Shown: one piece after another, positions 49,666 through 58,854 of the stretch | Numbering within the stretch: position 1 is the stretch's first letter | Layout: each line of letters starts with the position of its first letter | Source: Sansalvadorimonas sp965243775 | Lineage (GTDB): Bacteria > Pseudomonadota > Gammaproteobacteria > Pseudomonadales > Endozoicomonadaceae | Direction of reading: 5' to 3' | Length of the DNA stretch: 64,000 nt | Assembly (NCBI GenBank): GCA_965243775.1 | Contig: CBDEWF010000037.1 | Coordinates: forward strand, 119,603 to 183,602 | Made by a program: the position numbers and the translations under genes | The notes under the pieces: generated by a model | Database searches by the model: none | What the model saw: the letters and a program-made list of their open reading frames with translations, nothing else | Told to the model about the DNA's origin: nothing

Positions 49666-50850
49666 TTAGCTCTGAAGGTTTTCCTTCAGAGGTGGTGCGT
49701 CCTTCAGGACAAGGTAACCTACCACAGCTGAGAGCAGGGAGCCCAGCAGGATACCGGCACGGTCTGCAATCAGGTATTCCGTACCTTCGGTTTCAAAGGC
49801 CAGTGAGCCGATAAACAGACTCATGGTAAAACCGATACCGCAAAGGATGGCCATACCATATATGTGGCGCCAGGTGGCTCCGGTCGGCAGTTTGGCAAAG
49901 CCCAGTTTTATGGTGACCCAAGTGAAGGTAAATACACCCAGCTGTTTACCAATGAACAGACCCACAATAACGCCCATGGGACTGGGTTCAAGCAGGCCTT
50001 TCAGCTGTTCCCAGCCAAGAGCAACACCCGCATTGGAAAAGGCAAACAGGGGAATAATAAAGTAGTTTACCCAGCTGTGGAGTTTGTGCTCTAACTCTTT
50101 CAGGGGGGAGTTGCCATGTTCGTTCACAGCGCGCATGGGAATAGTAAATGCCAGAGCTACACCGGCCAGAGTTGCATGCACCCCGGACTTCAGCACACAG
50201 GTCCACATTATTACCCCGACCAACATATAGGGCCCAAGGCTGGTGATGCCGGCGCGGTTCAGGAAGATCAGAACCACCATGCAGATAGAGGCCAGTACAA
50301 TAGAGACTGTGGACAGGTCTGTGGTGTAGAACAGGGCGATGATGATGATAGCACCCAAGTCATCAATAATGGCCAGCGCCATCAGGAATATTTTTACTGA
50401 TGTGGGTACCCGGCTGCCAAGCAGGGCCAGTACTCCCAGTGAGAAGGCAATATCTGTTGCTGAAGGAATTGCCCAGCCTTTGAGGGCTATGGGGTCGTCA
50501 TAGTTTAGAAGAACATAGCAGAGGGCCGGAATGACCATTCCGCCAAGTGCTGCTACAGCAGGAAGCACCACCTGGCTGGGAGTGGAAAGCTCCCCGTCGA
50601 CAAATTCCCGCTTGACCTCCAAGCCAATCAGAAGGAAAAACAGTGCCATCAAGCCGTCGTTAATCCATAGCAGCATGGGCTTGGATATTTCCAGGGTGCC
50701 AACGGCTACGGTGATGGGTACTGATAGCAGCAAATCATAGAATGAATCCAGAGGGGTGTTGGCGGCCAGCATCGCCAGTGCCGTTGCCCCGATAAGAAGA
50801 ATTCCGACAGATGTCTCTTGCTGAAGAAATCTTTGGATAGCTGTGACCAT
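49666..50850 (-). CDS. nhaA: Na+/H+ antiporter NhaA
   Basis: The 394-residue inner-membrane protein has 12 hydrophobic segments. The essential aspartate pair is in LMALAIIDDLGAIIIIALF, and VFFLL-type helix LMALFFLLIGLEVKREFVDGELS is conserved, as is GIGFTMSLFIGSLAF. NhaA expels Na+ in exchange for protons, an expected activity in a marine organism. It starts at ATG 50848-50850. The 355 bases upstream (50851-51206) carry no gene; the stretch is strongly A/T-rich and presumably regulatory. Confidence 0.96.
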   Translation of the reverse strand: MVTAIQRFLQQETSVGILLIGATALAMLAANTPLDSFYDLLLSVPITVAVGTLEISKPMLLWINDGLMALFFLLIGLEVKREFVDGELSTPSQVVLPAVAALGGMVIPALCYVLLNYDDPIALKGWAIPSATDIAFSLGVLALLGSRVPTSVKIFLMALAIIDDLGAIIIIALFYTTDLSTVSIVLASICMVVLIFLNRAGITSLGPYMLVGVIMWTCVLKSGVHATLAGVALAFTIPMRAVNEHGNSPLKELEHKLHSWVNYFIIPLFAFSNAGVALGWEQLKGLLEPSPMGVIVGLFIGKQLGVFTFTWVTIKLGFAKLPTGATWRHIYGMAILCGIGFTMSLFIGSLAFETEGTEYLIADRAGILLGSLLSAVVGYLVLKDAPPLKENLQS

Positions 50851-51206
50851 AGTGTGTTGCGCAGCTCCGAGTCTGTAAATGTACCCGAGTATGTTTCGGG
50901 TTGTGCAGGGTGCTATTTCGCATTAACGGGGAAAAAATTCAATAGTAAATTGATATTTATGGGAAAATAAAATGACTTAAATTATCAAAGGTTGGTTTTA
51001 TTTCTCGAAAAATATCCCTTTATTCCAATTTTTGTACCTGCGTACAGCCAAAAATTAGAAATATATTTTGTTGATTTCAGTATAACGGAAGTTGTTTTCC
51101 CTGATAAATTTGAAATCTACGGAAAATACGTAAAATTCGGTTTTCCATCGACTGTTTAAATTTGGAAAATCTGATTAATAAGTGACCAGATCTATTCATG
51201 CTGCTT
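50851..51206. other. A/T-rich intergenic region between nhaA and moeB
   Basis: No open frame, tRNA or clear hairpin. It contains the nhaA promoter and the 3' flank of moeB. A TTATCCACA nonamer at 51208 lies in the moeB end and is a single DnaA-like site only. Confidence 0.6.
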
Positions 51207-51950
51207 TTATCCACATGTTTGGCACTCACTGTCCCTGGCCAGATTCATCGAGCGGAATTCCATGGCCAGTCCATCAAAGACCAGCAGGCGACCTGCCAGT
51301 GGTTTGCCAATTCCGGTAATGACCTTTATAGCTTCAGTGGCCTGCAGCGAACCGATAACACCAGTAACAGGTGACAGTATGCCTGCTTCGCTGCAGGTAA
51401 GCTGCTGTTCATCTATATCGCTGTATAGACAGTTGTAGCAGGGCACATTCTCATCTTTGGTATTAAATACCGCGACCTGTCCACTGAAACCAATGGCTGC
51501 TCCAGACACCAAAGGCGTGCAGTGTTTGACACAGGTCCTGTTGAGGGTAAAACGGCTGGGAAAATTATCGGTGCAATCAATCACCACCGTTGCCTGTCTA
51601 ACCTGTTCCTCTAAAGCCTCGCCTTCAAACCTGTTAGTAATAGCCATGACATGGGTATCAGGGTTCAGGGCATGGACGCTTTCATTGACAGAGATAACCT
51701 TATCCTTACCTATGTCGCGGGTCGTATGGGCAATCTGGCGCTGCAGGTTACTGAGATCAATCTGATCATCATCGGAAATGACCAGGGTGCCAACTCCAGC
51801 CGCAGCCAGATAGAGAGCAACCGGGCACCCAAGTCCGCCAGCTCCGATAATCAATACCCGGGCTGCCAGTAGTTTTTCCTGGCCGGAAATATCGAATTCG
51901 GGAAGCATTATCTGCCGGTTGTAACGCAACAGCTGGTCATCGGTCATCAT
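51207..51950 (-). CDS. moeB: adenylyltransferase MoeB/ThiF type
   Basis: E1-like enzyme of 247 residues. VLIIGAGGLGCPVALYLAAAG binds ATP, VVIDCTDNFPSRF contains the acceptor region, and the zinc pairs are CYNC (about 172) and CQTC (about 245). It adenylates the C terminus of MoaD (molybdopterin) or ThiS. It follows prmC with a four-base overlap. MoeB is favoured because prmC-moeB neighbours are common in gammaproteobacteria; ThiF cannot be excluded. Confidence 0.9.
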   Translation of the reverse strand: MMTDDQLLRYNRQIMLPEFDISGQEKLLAARVLIIGAGGLGCPVALYLAAAGVGTLVISDDDQIDLSNLQRQIAHTTRDIGKDKVISVNESVHALNPDTHVMAITNRFEGEALEEQVRQATVVIDCTDNFPSRFTLNRTCVKHCTPLVSGAAIGFSGQVAVFNTKDENVPCYNCLYSDIDEQQLTCSEAGILSPVTGVIGSLQATEAIKVITGIGKPLAGRLLVFDGLAMEFRSMNLARDSECQTCG

Positions 51951-52783
51951 AAGGCTTGCTTCTTTCCTCGGGTTATTCGGTCATGGCCAGACAGATCCTG
52001 CTCGGTAGATACCTGTATAAAGCCATTTTCGATAAAGATCTTCTGTACGTCTTCGCCCTGGTCATAGCCGTGCTCAATCATAAGCCACCCGTTGTCGTTC
52101 AAGTGCCGGATACTTTCTGAAGTGATATGGCGAATATCATCCAGACCATCAGTGCCGGAAGTCAGAGCACTTTTGGGTTCAAAACGTACATCACCCAGAG
52201 TCAGGTGGAGATCAGTGTCGCGAATATAGGGTGGGTTGCTGACGATCAGGTCAAAAGTCATCCTTGAAAGACTGGAAAACCAGTTGCTCTGAATAAACTG
52301 AACGCAGTCCAGCTTGTTGTGCCCGGCATTTCTTCTGGCCAGATTGACAGCAGCAGGTACACGATCGCAGCCGTATATCTGCCAGTCTGGCCGTTCAGAA
52401 GCCAAAGCCAGGGCGATGGCACCGGTGCCGGTGCCGAGATCCAGCACGCTTCGTGGCGAGTGATCACAACACGCCAGGGCCTGCTCGACCAGACACTCGG
52501 TATCTGGCCGGGGAATCAGGGTGCTAGGTTCTACCAGAAGTTCCAGGGACCAGAACTCTCTTGTTCCTGTCAGATGAGCAATCGGGTGTCCAGCAAGGCG
52601 TCTGGCTATAAGCTGTTCAAGCTGCTCTGTCTGTTGTTCAGTGAGCTGGTGTTCAGGGCGGGCAAACAGAAAGCTTCTGGGCTTGTCGAGTATGTGACAA
52701 ACCAGAAGCTCAAGATCAAGCCGGGCCGTTGAACTGACCTGTGCCAGCTCACCTGCCCGGGCCAGGATATCGGAAACCTGCAT
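51947..52783 (-). CDS. prmC: peptide chain release factor N5-glutamine methyltransferase
   Basis: The 278-residue enzyme has the helical N-terminal domain (SDILARAGELAQV), the SAM motif SVLDLGTGTGAIALALA, and catalytic NPPY in DLIVSNPPYIRDTDLH. It methylates the glutamine of the GGQ motif in release factors. It is encoded right after prfA (8-base gap), its substrate gene, in the conserved hemA-prfA-prmC order. Confidence 0.96.
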   Translation of the reverse strand: MQVSDILARAGELAQVSSTARLDLELLVCHILDKPRSFLFARPEHQLTEQQTEQLEQLIARRLAGHPIAHLTGTREFWSLELLVEPSTLIPRPDTECLVEQALACCDHSPRSVLDLGTGTGAIALALASERPDWQIYGCDRVPAAVNLARRNAGHNKLDCVQFIQSNWFSSLSRMTFDLIVSNPPYIRDTDLHLTLGDVRFEPKSALTSGTDGLDDIRHITSESIRHLNDNGWLMIEHGYDQGEDVQKIFIENGFIQVSTEQDLSGHDRITRGKKQAL

Positions 52784-52790
52784 CGAAAAA

Positions 52791-53876
52791 TTAATCCTGG
52801 GAGAGAGCCGCCAGCTGATCAGCCTGGTGCTCTTGCATCAGTGGTTGGATAACCGGCTCCAGATCACCTTCGATAATATCCGGCAGCTTGTACAGGGTCA
52901 GATTGATACGGTGGTCGGTCACCCGTCCCTGCGGATAGTTATAGGTGCGGATACGCTCGGAGCGGTCTCCACTGCCCACCAGGTTTTTACGGGTTTCTGA
53001 AATTTCTTTAGCGGCAGCATCCTGCTGTGCTGTTTTCAGACGGGCTGACAGCAGTGCCATGGCCTTAGCCTTATTTTTGTGCTGGGAGCGTTCGTCCTGG
53101 CACTCTACCACCAGGCCGGTTGGCAGGTGAGTAATTCGGATAGCGGAATCAGTGGTGTTAACATGCTGACCACCGGCACCGGATGAACGGAAGGTATCGA
53201 TACGCAGATCATCCTTACGAATATCAATCTCTTCCTGCTCATCAGGCTCTGCCATAACGGCCACAGTGCAGGCGGAAGTGTGAATACGGCCCTGGGATTC
53301 GGTAGCCGGTACCCGCTGTACCCGGTGGGCACCGGATTCAAACTTCAGCTTGGCATAAACATCTTCACCAACAACCCGGGCGATGATTTCCCGGTAGCCG
53401 CCATGTTCACCATCGCTGGCGCTGATCACTTCTACTTTCCAGCGGTTGGTTTCAGCGTAGCGGGAGTACATGCGGAACAGGTCACCGGCAAAGATTGCCG
53501 CTTCATCACCACCCGTGCCGGCACGGACTTCCAGGAAGACGTTATTGGAGTCATCCGGATCTCTCGGCAGTAACAGGATCTGTAGTTCCTGCTCTTGGGT
53601 TTCCAGGCGCTCAGTGGCGTCCTTGATCTCTTCCTGGGCCAGTTCTTTCATCTCGGCGTCACTCTCCGCCAGCATGGCGCGGGCTTCTTCGAGATCTTCC
53701 AGGGTCTGGCGATATTCCTGGTAGCACTTGGTCACAGGTTCCAGCTCAGCATACTCCTTGGAGAGTTTGCGGAAACGATCCTGATCGCTGATAACTTCCG
53801 GGTCGCTGAGCAGGGCACCCAGTTCTTCAAAACGGTCAACCAGACTGTCGAGTCTGGCCAGCAGTGATTCTTTCAT
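52791..53876 (-). CDS. prfA: peptide chain release factor 1
   Basis: The 361-residue protein has the stop-codon-recognition PxT tripeptide in VQRVPATESQGR, and the GGQ motif in FRSSGAGGQHVNTTDSAI. RF1 releases the peptide at UAA and UAG. Length matches the E. coli protein (360). It lies 58 bases downstream of hemA; a short hairpin without T tract (53915-53932) sits between. Confidence 0.97.
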   Translation of the reverse strand: MKESLLARLDSLVDRFEELGALLSDPEVISDQDRFRKLSKEYAELEPVTKCYQEYRQTLEDLEEARAMLAESDAEMKELAQEEIKDATERLETQEQELQILLLPRDPDDSNNVFLEVRAGTGGDEAAIFAGDLFRMYSRYAETNRWKVEVISASDGEHGGYREIIARVVGEDVYAKLKFESGAHRVQRVPATESQGRIHTSACTVAVMAEPDEQEEIDIRKDDLRIDTFRSSGAGGQHVNTTDSAIRITHLPTGLVVECQDERSQHKNKAKAMALLSARLKTAQQDAAAKEISETRKNLVGSGDRSERIRTYNYPQGRVTDHRINLTLYKLPDIIEGDLEPVIQPLMQEHQADQLAALSQD

Positions 53877-53933
53877 CAGATTCTGTTTTCAAATACAAAA
53901 TTGTACGGACGAGTGAGCGCTTTATCGCGCTCT

Positions 53934-55202
53934 TCAGTGCAGCTCGTCTGCAGTTAAATCCAGTTCCAGCAGCTCTCTGGCCCAGTTGATCTTATCCGAC
54001 TGTCCTCTGCTGCCAGCCTGACGCAGCTGCACACAGGGAGAATGGATAAGCTTGTTGGTCAGACCCCGGGCCAGCTGTTGTATCACCTGTTCTGGAGGTC
54101 GGCCATTCTCCAGCAGGCGCAGTGCCTTGCTGATCTCCTGGGCCTGAATAGCTTCAGCCTGGGAGCGGTAAGCCCGTACGGTATCAACGGCATCCAGTGA
54201 GCGCAGCCTGGCCATGAAATCTTCAGCACCAAAATTAATCAGCTTCTCGGCTTCCCGGGCTGCTTCCTGGCGGTTGCGGACATTGTCCTCAATGACCTGG
54301 CGTAAATCATCTACGGTGTAAAGGTAAACGTCAGCCAGGTCACCTACCTCCGGTTCAATGTCCCGGGGAACAGCGATGTCGACCATGAACATGGGGTTAT
54401 GACGACGCTGTTTCAAAGCCCGCTCGACGGCACCCTTGCCCAGTATGGGCAGCTGGCTGGCCGTGGAGGCGATAATAATATCAGCACGGTGCAGGGCATC
54501 TGGCATATCTGCCAGCAGGATAGCTTCCCCATCGAACAAATCCGCAAGGCGGATGGCTCGTTCCAGAGTACGATTAGCAATAATGATCTTGCCTATACCC
54601 TGATCCTTAAGATGCCTTGCAACCAGTTCAATGGTTTCCCCTGCACCGATCAGCAGTGCTGTATTGGAAGCCAGGTTGCTGAAAATTTGCTTGGACAGGG
54701 AAACTGCAGCATAGGCAACGGAAACCGGACTTTCACCAATAGCAGTGCTGGTGCGGACATTCTTGGCCGTCGTGAATACGCTCTGGAACATTCGCCCCAG
54801 AAGCCCGTGGGCTGTTCCTGCTTCCTGGGCCACAGCATAAGCTGACTTCATCTGTCCCAGGATCTGAGGTTCACCAAGTACCAGGGAGTCCAGCCCGGAA
54901 GCTACCCGCATAACATGGCGGATGGCTTCACCATCAACATGGCTGTAAGAGTGCTCCGACAACTGGCTGGGGTTGGCGCGGTGGAAAGTACTGAGCCATT
55001 CCAGCAGAAGATTCGGATCTGTCTGGCCGTTGGAGTAAATCTCTGTCCTGTTACAGGTAGAGAGAATAGCTGCTTCTTCTACTCCGGGAAGATACCGAAT
55101 GTCCTGTAGAGCCGGAATCAGCTGTTCAGGAGTAAAGGATACTGTTTCTCTCAGACTGACCGGCGCTGTCCGGTGATTAATGCCGACTGCGAGAAATCCC
55201 AT
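53934..55202 (-). CDS. hemA: glutamyl-tRNA reductase
   Basis: The 422-residue enzyme starts FLAVGINHRTAPVSLRE and has the nucleophilic cysteine in AILSTCNRTEIY. The NADPH-binding part is NTALLIGAGETIELVARHL. It reduces glutamyl-tRNA to glutamate-1-semialdehyde, the committed step of heme synthesis. Together with hemH in the window this shows a C5 heme pathway. The gene starts the hemA-prfA-prmC-moeB run and is divergent from the TPR lipoprotein, as in Pseudomonas. Confidence 0.97.
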   Translation of the reverse strand: MGFLAVGINHRTAPVSLRETVSFTPEQLIPALQDIRYLPGVEEAAILSTCNRTEIYSNGQTDPNLLLEWLSTFHRANPSQLSEHSYSHVDGEAIRHVMRVASGLDSLVLGEPQILGQMKSAYAVAQEAGTAHGLLGRMFQSVFTTAKNVRTSTAIGESPVSVAYAAVSLSKQIFSNLASNTALLIGAGETIELVARHLKDQGIGKIIIANRTLERAIRLADLFDGEAILLADMPDALHRADIIIASTASQLPILGKGAVERALKQRRHNPMFMVDIAVPRDIEPEVGDLADVYLYTVDDLRQVIEDNVRNRQEAAREAEKLINFGAEDFMARLRSLDAVDTVRAYRSQAEAIQAQEISKALRLLENGRPPEQVIQQLARGLTNKLIHSPCVQLRQAGSRGQSDKINWARELLELDLTADELH

Positions 55203-55301
55203 AACCTACCATTGCTTCACGGGGATGGGTAGAAAAACTGCCCACCCTGATAATTGTCTTTTTTCTGGCAACACAGCTACTGGCCTCTTACTGACTACTA
55301 T

Positions 55302-55356
55302 TAGGATGTGTTCACAATTAAATATCGAGCCGATGTTTAATTGTGAACACACCCTA
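55302..55356. repeat. short palindromic repeat element (55 bp)
   Basis: Arms TAGGATGTGTTCACAATTAA and TTAATTGTGAACACACCCTA pair with one mismatch around a 13-base loop. One arm recurs at 47956-47975 next to IS200, so this is a dispersed repeat rather than a local terminator. Confidence 0.75.
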
Positions 55357-55520
55357 GGAGCCTGTCGGACTTAACGCTAACCTACTGCGAAAAAGCCGGA
55401 TTTGGCCATTTTTTAGAACCACTTTCGTCAAATAGAACCACTATTCTCCTCAAGTGTTTCTAAAAACTGGCTCAAACCGGACTTTTCTCGCTACGGTTGG
55501 TTAAGTCCGACAGGCTCCTA
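55355..55520. mobile_element. MITE with 21-bp terminal inverted repeats and TA duplications
   Basis: Perfect inverted ends (GGAGCCTGTCGGACTTAAC with its complement) are bounded by TA on both sides, 166 bases in all. Subterminal arms (GCGAAAAAGCCGG against CCGGACTTTTCTCGC) extend the hairpin. No coding capacity. TA target duplication suggests an IS630/Tc1-type transposase in trans. It abuts the palindromic repeat at 55302-55356, both lying between hemA and the TPR gene. The rest of the 55203-55904 gap holds only a promoter region. Confidence 0.85.
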
Positions 55521-55904
55521 GTAAGTAGTAAAAAAAGAGGCGATGGATAACTGTCTCGTTCTGTCGAACGGGAAGTCGAGCCAAATGTTCCGGCTGCCGA
55601 TAACCGTTACGCAAAGAATGTAATCCAGAGCCAAAAGGGTGCTGCCGGTGAATCGTAGAAGCTCACGGGAAGCGCCCCTGTTGATTGTCCTATGGATATT
55701 GTGTGACTGCAAACCCTGAATTCACCCGATCAATATGTCATTATGAGGCAGTCCCATCACATGCATGTGAGAGCAAATCAGGTAAACATGAGTTCAAGCA
55801 GCCATGAGCGGACCCTGTGTCCAATGGGTAGAGTGTGCCCTGTGGGTAAAGTGTCGCCTACCCAGAGCAGTGAAAAAAGTAAGGAGCTTAACAGTGGCAT
55901 TTCC

Positions 55905-57746
55905 ATGGTAAAAAGTCATTCCTGTCTCTGGTTTGCTGTTCATTCATGGCTGTCTCAATTCCGCTTTTTCAGCTTGTGTAGCTTTTTTGGACTGCGTCGC
56001 TTTTCTGGTCTGCGTGGCTTGGGAGTCGCTGCAGCTTTGCTGATATCAGCAGGCTGTTCCAGTCTGGAAAATATTGATGCTTATTTCAGCAGGGAGTCAG
56101 ATCATAGAACAGCAACGTCTGAACAGACGATTGAAGAAGATGTATCGGAGCTCTCTTTTGAACCGGAAACCCTTTATGACCTGATGGTGGCCGAAGTTGC
56201 GGCCTATGATCACAGGTTTGATCTGGCCTTGGGCAACTATTTGCAGCAGGCCCACCACACTGAAGATGAAGGTGTAACCGAGCGGGCCTACCAGATTGCC
56301 TCTTTTATGAGCGCCCGCCAGGCGGCCGCTGATGCGGCCCGTTTATGGGTGAAGATTGCTCCAGATAACCCTGAGGCTCTTAAAGCCAATGCCATTGAAC
56401 TGGCATGGGATGGCAAACTGGTTGAAGCCATGAACGGGATGGAGAGAGTCAGGGCTGTATCTGATGATGTTCCCTTCAATTTTGTAGCAGTACGGGCTGC
56501 AGGCATTGACGAATCCGACAGACGGGACCTGCTTGGTATCTTTGAGCGCCTGCTGAAGGTTTACCCGGGAGATGGTGCCCTGCAGCTTGGCCGGGCCATG
56601 CTGTTGCACCAGCTCGAAGAGCAGGAGTTGGCTCTGGTACAGGTTAACTCCATGTTGAACAAACATAAGGACAGTCCCCAGGCCCTGCTGCTTAAAGGGC
56701 GTTTGCTGCATCAGCTGGGTCGAGAGGGTGAAGCGGTCAGTCTGTTGCGAATTGCGTTAAAAAAGTACCCTGATGCTCCCCGGATGCGCCTGCTTTATGC
56801 CCGTGTACTGGTAAAGCAGGGGGATCTGACCGGTGCCCAGAAGGAGTTTGAAGTGTTGGTTCAGCAGCAGCCAGGCAACCCGGAGCTTCTGTTGTCTGTT
56901 GCGCTGGTGGCTATGGAAAATGGCCTGCCAGGAGAAGCCGGGCTGTACCTGCACCGGCTCAGCAAGATCAAGGGTAATGAAAATGTGGCCGAGTTTTATC
57001 TGGGGCGTCTGGCGGAACAGATGGATGACTGGAAAGAAAGTCGCCAGCATTATCTACAGGTCACGCCCGGAAAACAGTTTATTCCTGCCTATGCCTCTCT
57101 GGTTCGTATGCTGACGGATCATGAACAGTGGAGTCTGGCCCGCAGGGATCTGCAGGAAGGGCGGGAAAAATATCCAGATTATGCCGCCCAGCTCTATATG
57201 CTGGAAGGTGAAAACCTGATTGAACAGCGAGAGTATGACGCAGCTGTTGATATTTATGATGAAGCGCTGCAAAGCTTTCCGGACAATGCCAGCCTGCTCT
57301 ATTCCCGGGCTATGCTGGCAGAAAAACTGAATGACCTTGAACGGCTGGAGCTGGACCTGAAAAAGATTATTGCTGCTGATCCAGAAAATGCAGCAGCTCT
57401 GAATGCTCTCGGTTATACCCTGGCCGACCGGACGGATCGATATCAGGAAGCCTACAAACTGGTCACCCGTGCTTACGAGTTGAAACCCGATGATCCATCT
57501 ATTATCGACAGCATGGGCTGGACAGAATACCGGCTGGGAAATCTGGAGCAGTCACTGAAATACCTGCGGGAAGCTTATATTCAATTGCCTGATGCAGAAG
57601 TTGCGGCCCATCTCGGGGAAGTGTTGTGGGTTGTCGGAGAAAAGGATGAAGCCCGCAGAATTTGGGATGAGGCACTTGAGCGCCAACCTGACAGTGAGGT
57701 ACTGAAGGCCACCGTTGAAAGGCTTCAGAATTCCGGACCCCAATGA
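55905..57746 (+). CDS. tetratricopeptide-repeat lipoprotein
   Basis: The frame is open from ATG 55743; I place the start at ATG 55905 because the lipobox LISAGC follows within a plausible signal, though its N-terminal region is long and the ribosome site poor. From residue about 70 onward a solenoid of TPR units runs to the end (AVSLLRIALKKYPDAPRMRLLYARVL; AALNALGYTLADRTDRYQEAYKL; PDDPSIIDSMGWTEYRLGN). The gene equals in position the Pseudomonas TPR gene between hemA and lolB. It is probably an outer-membrane-associated scaffold; partners unknown. Its stop overlaps the lolB start. Confidence 0.88.
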   Translation: MVKSHSCLWFAVHSWLSQFRFFSLCSFFGLRRFSGLRGLGVAAALLISAGCSSLENIDAYFSRESDHRTATSEQTIEEDVSELSFEPETLYDLMVAEVAAYDHRFDLALGNYLQQAHHTEDEGVTERAYQIASFMSARQAAADAARLWVKIAPDNPEALKANAIELAWDGKLVEAMNGMERVRAVSDDVPFNFVAVRAAGIDESDRRDLLGIFERLLKVYPGDGALQLGRAMLLHQLEEQELALVQVNSMLNKHKDSPQALLLKGRLLHQLGREGEAVSLLRIALKKYPDAPRMRLLYARVLVKQGDLTGAQKEFEVLVQQQPGNPELLLSVALVAMENGLPGEAGLYLHRLSKIKGNENVAEFYLGRLAEQMDDWKESRQHYLQVTPGKQFIPAYASLVRMLTDHEQWSLARRDLQEGREKYPDYAAQLYMLEGENLIEQREYDAAVDIYDEALQSFPDNASLLYSRAMLAEKLNDLERLELDLKKIIAADPENAAALNALGYTLADRTDRYQEAYKLVTRAYELKPDDPSIIDSMGWTEYRLGNLEQSLKYLREAYIQLPDAEVAAHLGEVLWVVGEKDEARRIWDEALERQPDSEVLKATVERLQNSGPQ

Positions 57747-58396
57747 TTATGATTGAAATGTTTTTACTAAAAGCGACGGGTAGAAACTCTCTTCTGGGAG
57801 TGGTTATGGTGACTCTGCTTTTGGCTGGTTGTTCATCAGCTCCCTGGAAACCCACCACAACTGAAGTTGCACTGTCCGGGGTGGAGCTGGAAAAAGCCTG
57901 GGAAACGAATAAACGTCGAGCCCAATCTATTAAGAGCTGGCAGATTTATGGCCGGGCTGGTGTCAAGACGGAAGCAAAGTCCGGGGCGATTACTATTAAC
58001 TGGGAACATCGACCAAAGTCTTACTCTATATATATGACGGATCCTCTGGGGCGGACAATGGCTCATCTGGAAGGACTGAATGAAACGGTTGTGCTTGAAG
58101 TGCCGGGTGAAGATCCTGAAATGGCACAGTCTGCGGAAGCCCTTCTGTACAGCAAGACCGGCTGGTGGCTGCCATTTTCCTCGTTGAGATTCTGGATGCG
58201 GGGAATTCCAGCTCCGGGAAAGGATTATGTTCGCACTCTCAATCCCCAGGGCTACCTAGCTGAACTGGAGCAGAATGGCTGGCGTATCAGTTATGGCAGC
58301 TACCGAAATATCTCCGGGGTGAAACTGCCTGAAAAAATAAAGGCTGAGAAAGATGGAGTGAGAGTGATGCTGTCTATCCGGGAGTGGACTCTTTAG
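57743..58396 (+). CDS. lolB: outer-membrane lipoprotein LolB
   Basis: The 217-residue lipoprotein has lipobox LLAGC and the LolB pattern WQIYGRAGVKTEAKSGAITINWEH, DPLGRTMAHLEG and GWWLPFSSLRFWMRGIPAPG. LolB accepts lipoproteins from LolA and inserts them in the outer membrane. ATG 57743 overlaps the TPR gene stop (ATGA), so both are co-translated. In Pseudomonas ispE follows directly; here it does not: 266 bases with no gene lie before the tRNA. Confidence 0.93.
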   Translation: MIMIEMFLLKATGRNSLLGVVMVTLLLAGCSSAPWKPTTTEVALSGVELEKAWETNKRRAQSIKSWQIYGRAGVKTEAKSGAITINWEHRPKSYSIYMTDPLGRTMAHLEGLNETVVLEVPGEDPEMAQSAEALLYSKTGWWLPFSSLRFWMRGIPAPGKDYVRTLNPQGYLAELEQNGWRISYGSYRNISGVKLPEKIKAEKDGVRVMLSIREWTL

Positions 58397-58662
58397 CCCG
58401 GAAAGTTCATGGGGGCTTGGTTAGTAAAAGTGAACAAAGGTGAAATCGTGCCTTGGGTAGGCAACCACAGCACGATTTCGTTATTCCTGTTTGACACTTT
58501 CCCCGCTGAACAGTAGAGTAGCGCCGCCTTCGGGAGATGGACTCTCCCGAATCGCTGAAGAGCCTCCGGTCATCATGGTGATGCGCTTCTTGCGAAGTGT
58601 TCATTGATCGGTGTAATCTTTCAGCGTTCGGGTGCAGACAAGAATATAAAGAATGCCGTGAA

Positions 58663-58737
58663 TGGGGTGTCGCCAAGCGGTAAGGCAACGGGTTTTGATC
58701 CCGTCATGCGCAGGTTCGAATCCTGCCACCCCAGCCA
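58663..58737 (+). tRNA. tRNA-Gln (anticodon TTG)
   Basis: The 75-base sequence including an encoded CCA folds as a cloverleaf: acceptor TGGGGTG pairs with CACCCCA, the anticodon arm is ACGGGTTTTGATCCCGT with TTG, and the T arm is GCAGGTTCGAATCCTGC. It lies between lolB and prs as in Pseudomonas relatives. The preceding 266 bases hold its promoter and no gene. Confidence 0.97.
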
Positions 58738-58854
58738 CTTATCAGCAGTTACAAGCACATTGGTTGTCAATCATATTGATTATCAATATAGCAGCTGCAG
58801 AACTCCCGGAAGCTTGGCCCATTTATCACCCACGTAATGACCAAGGTATCTGTC

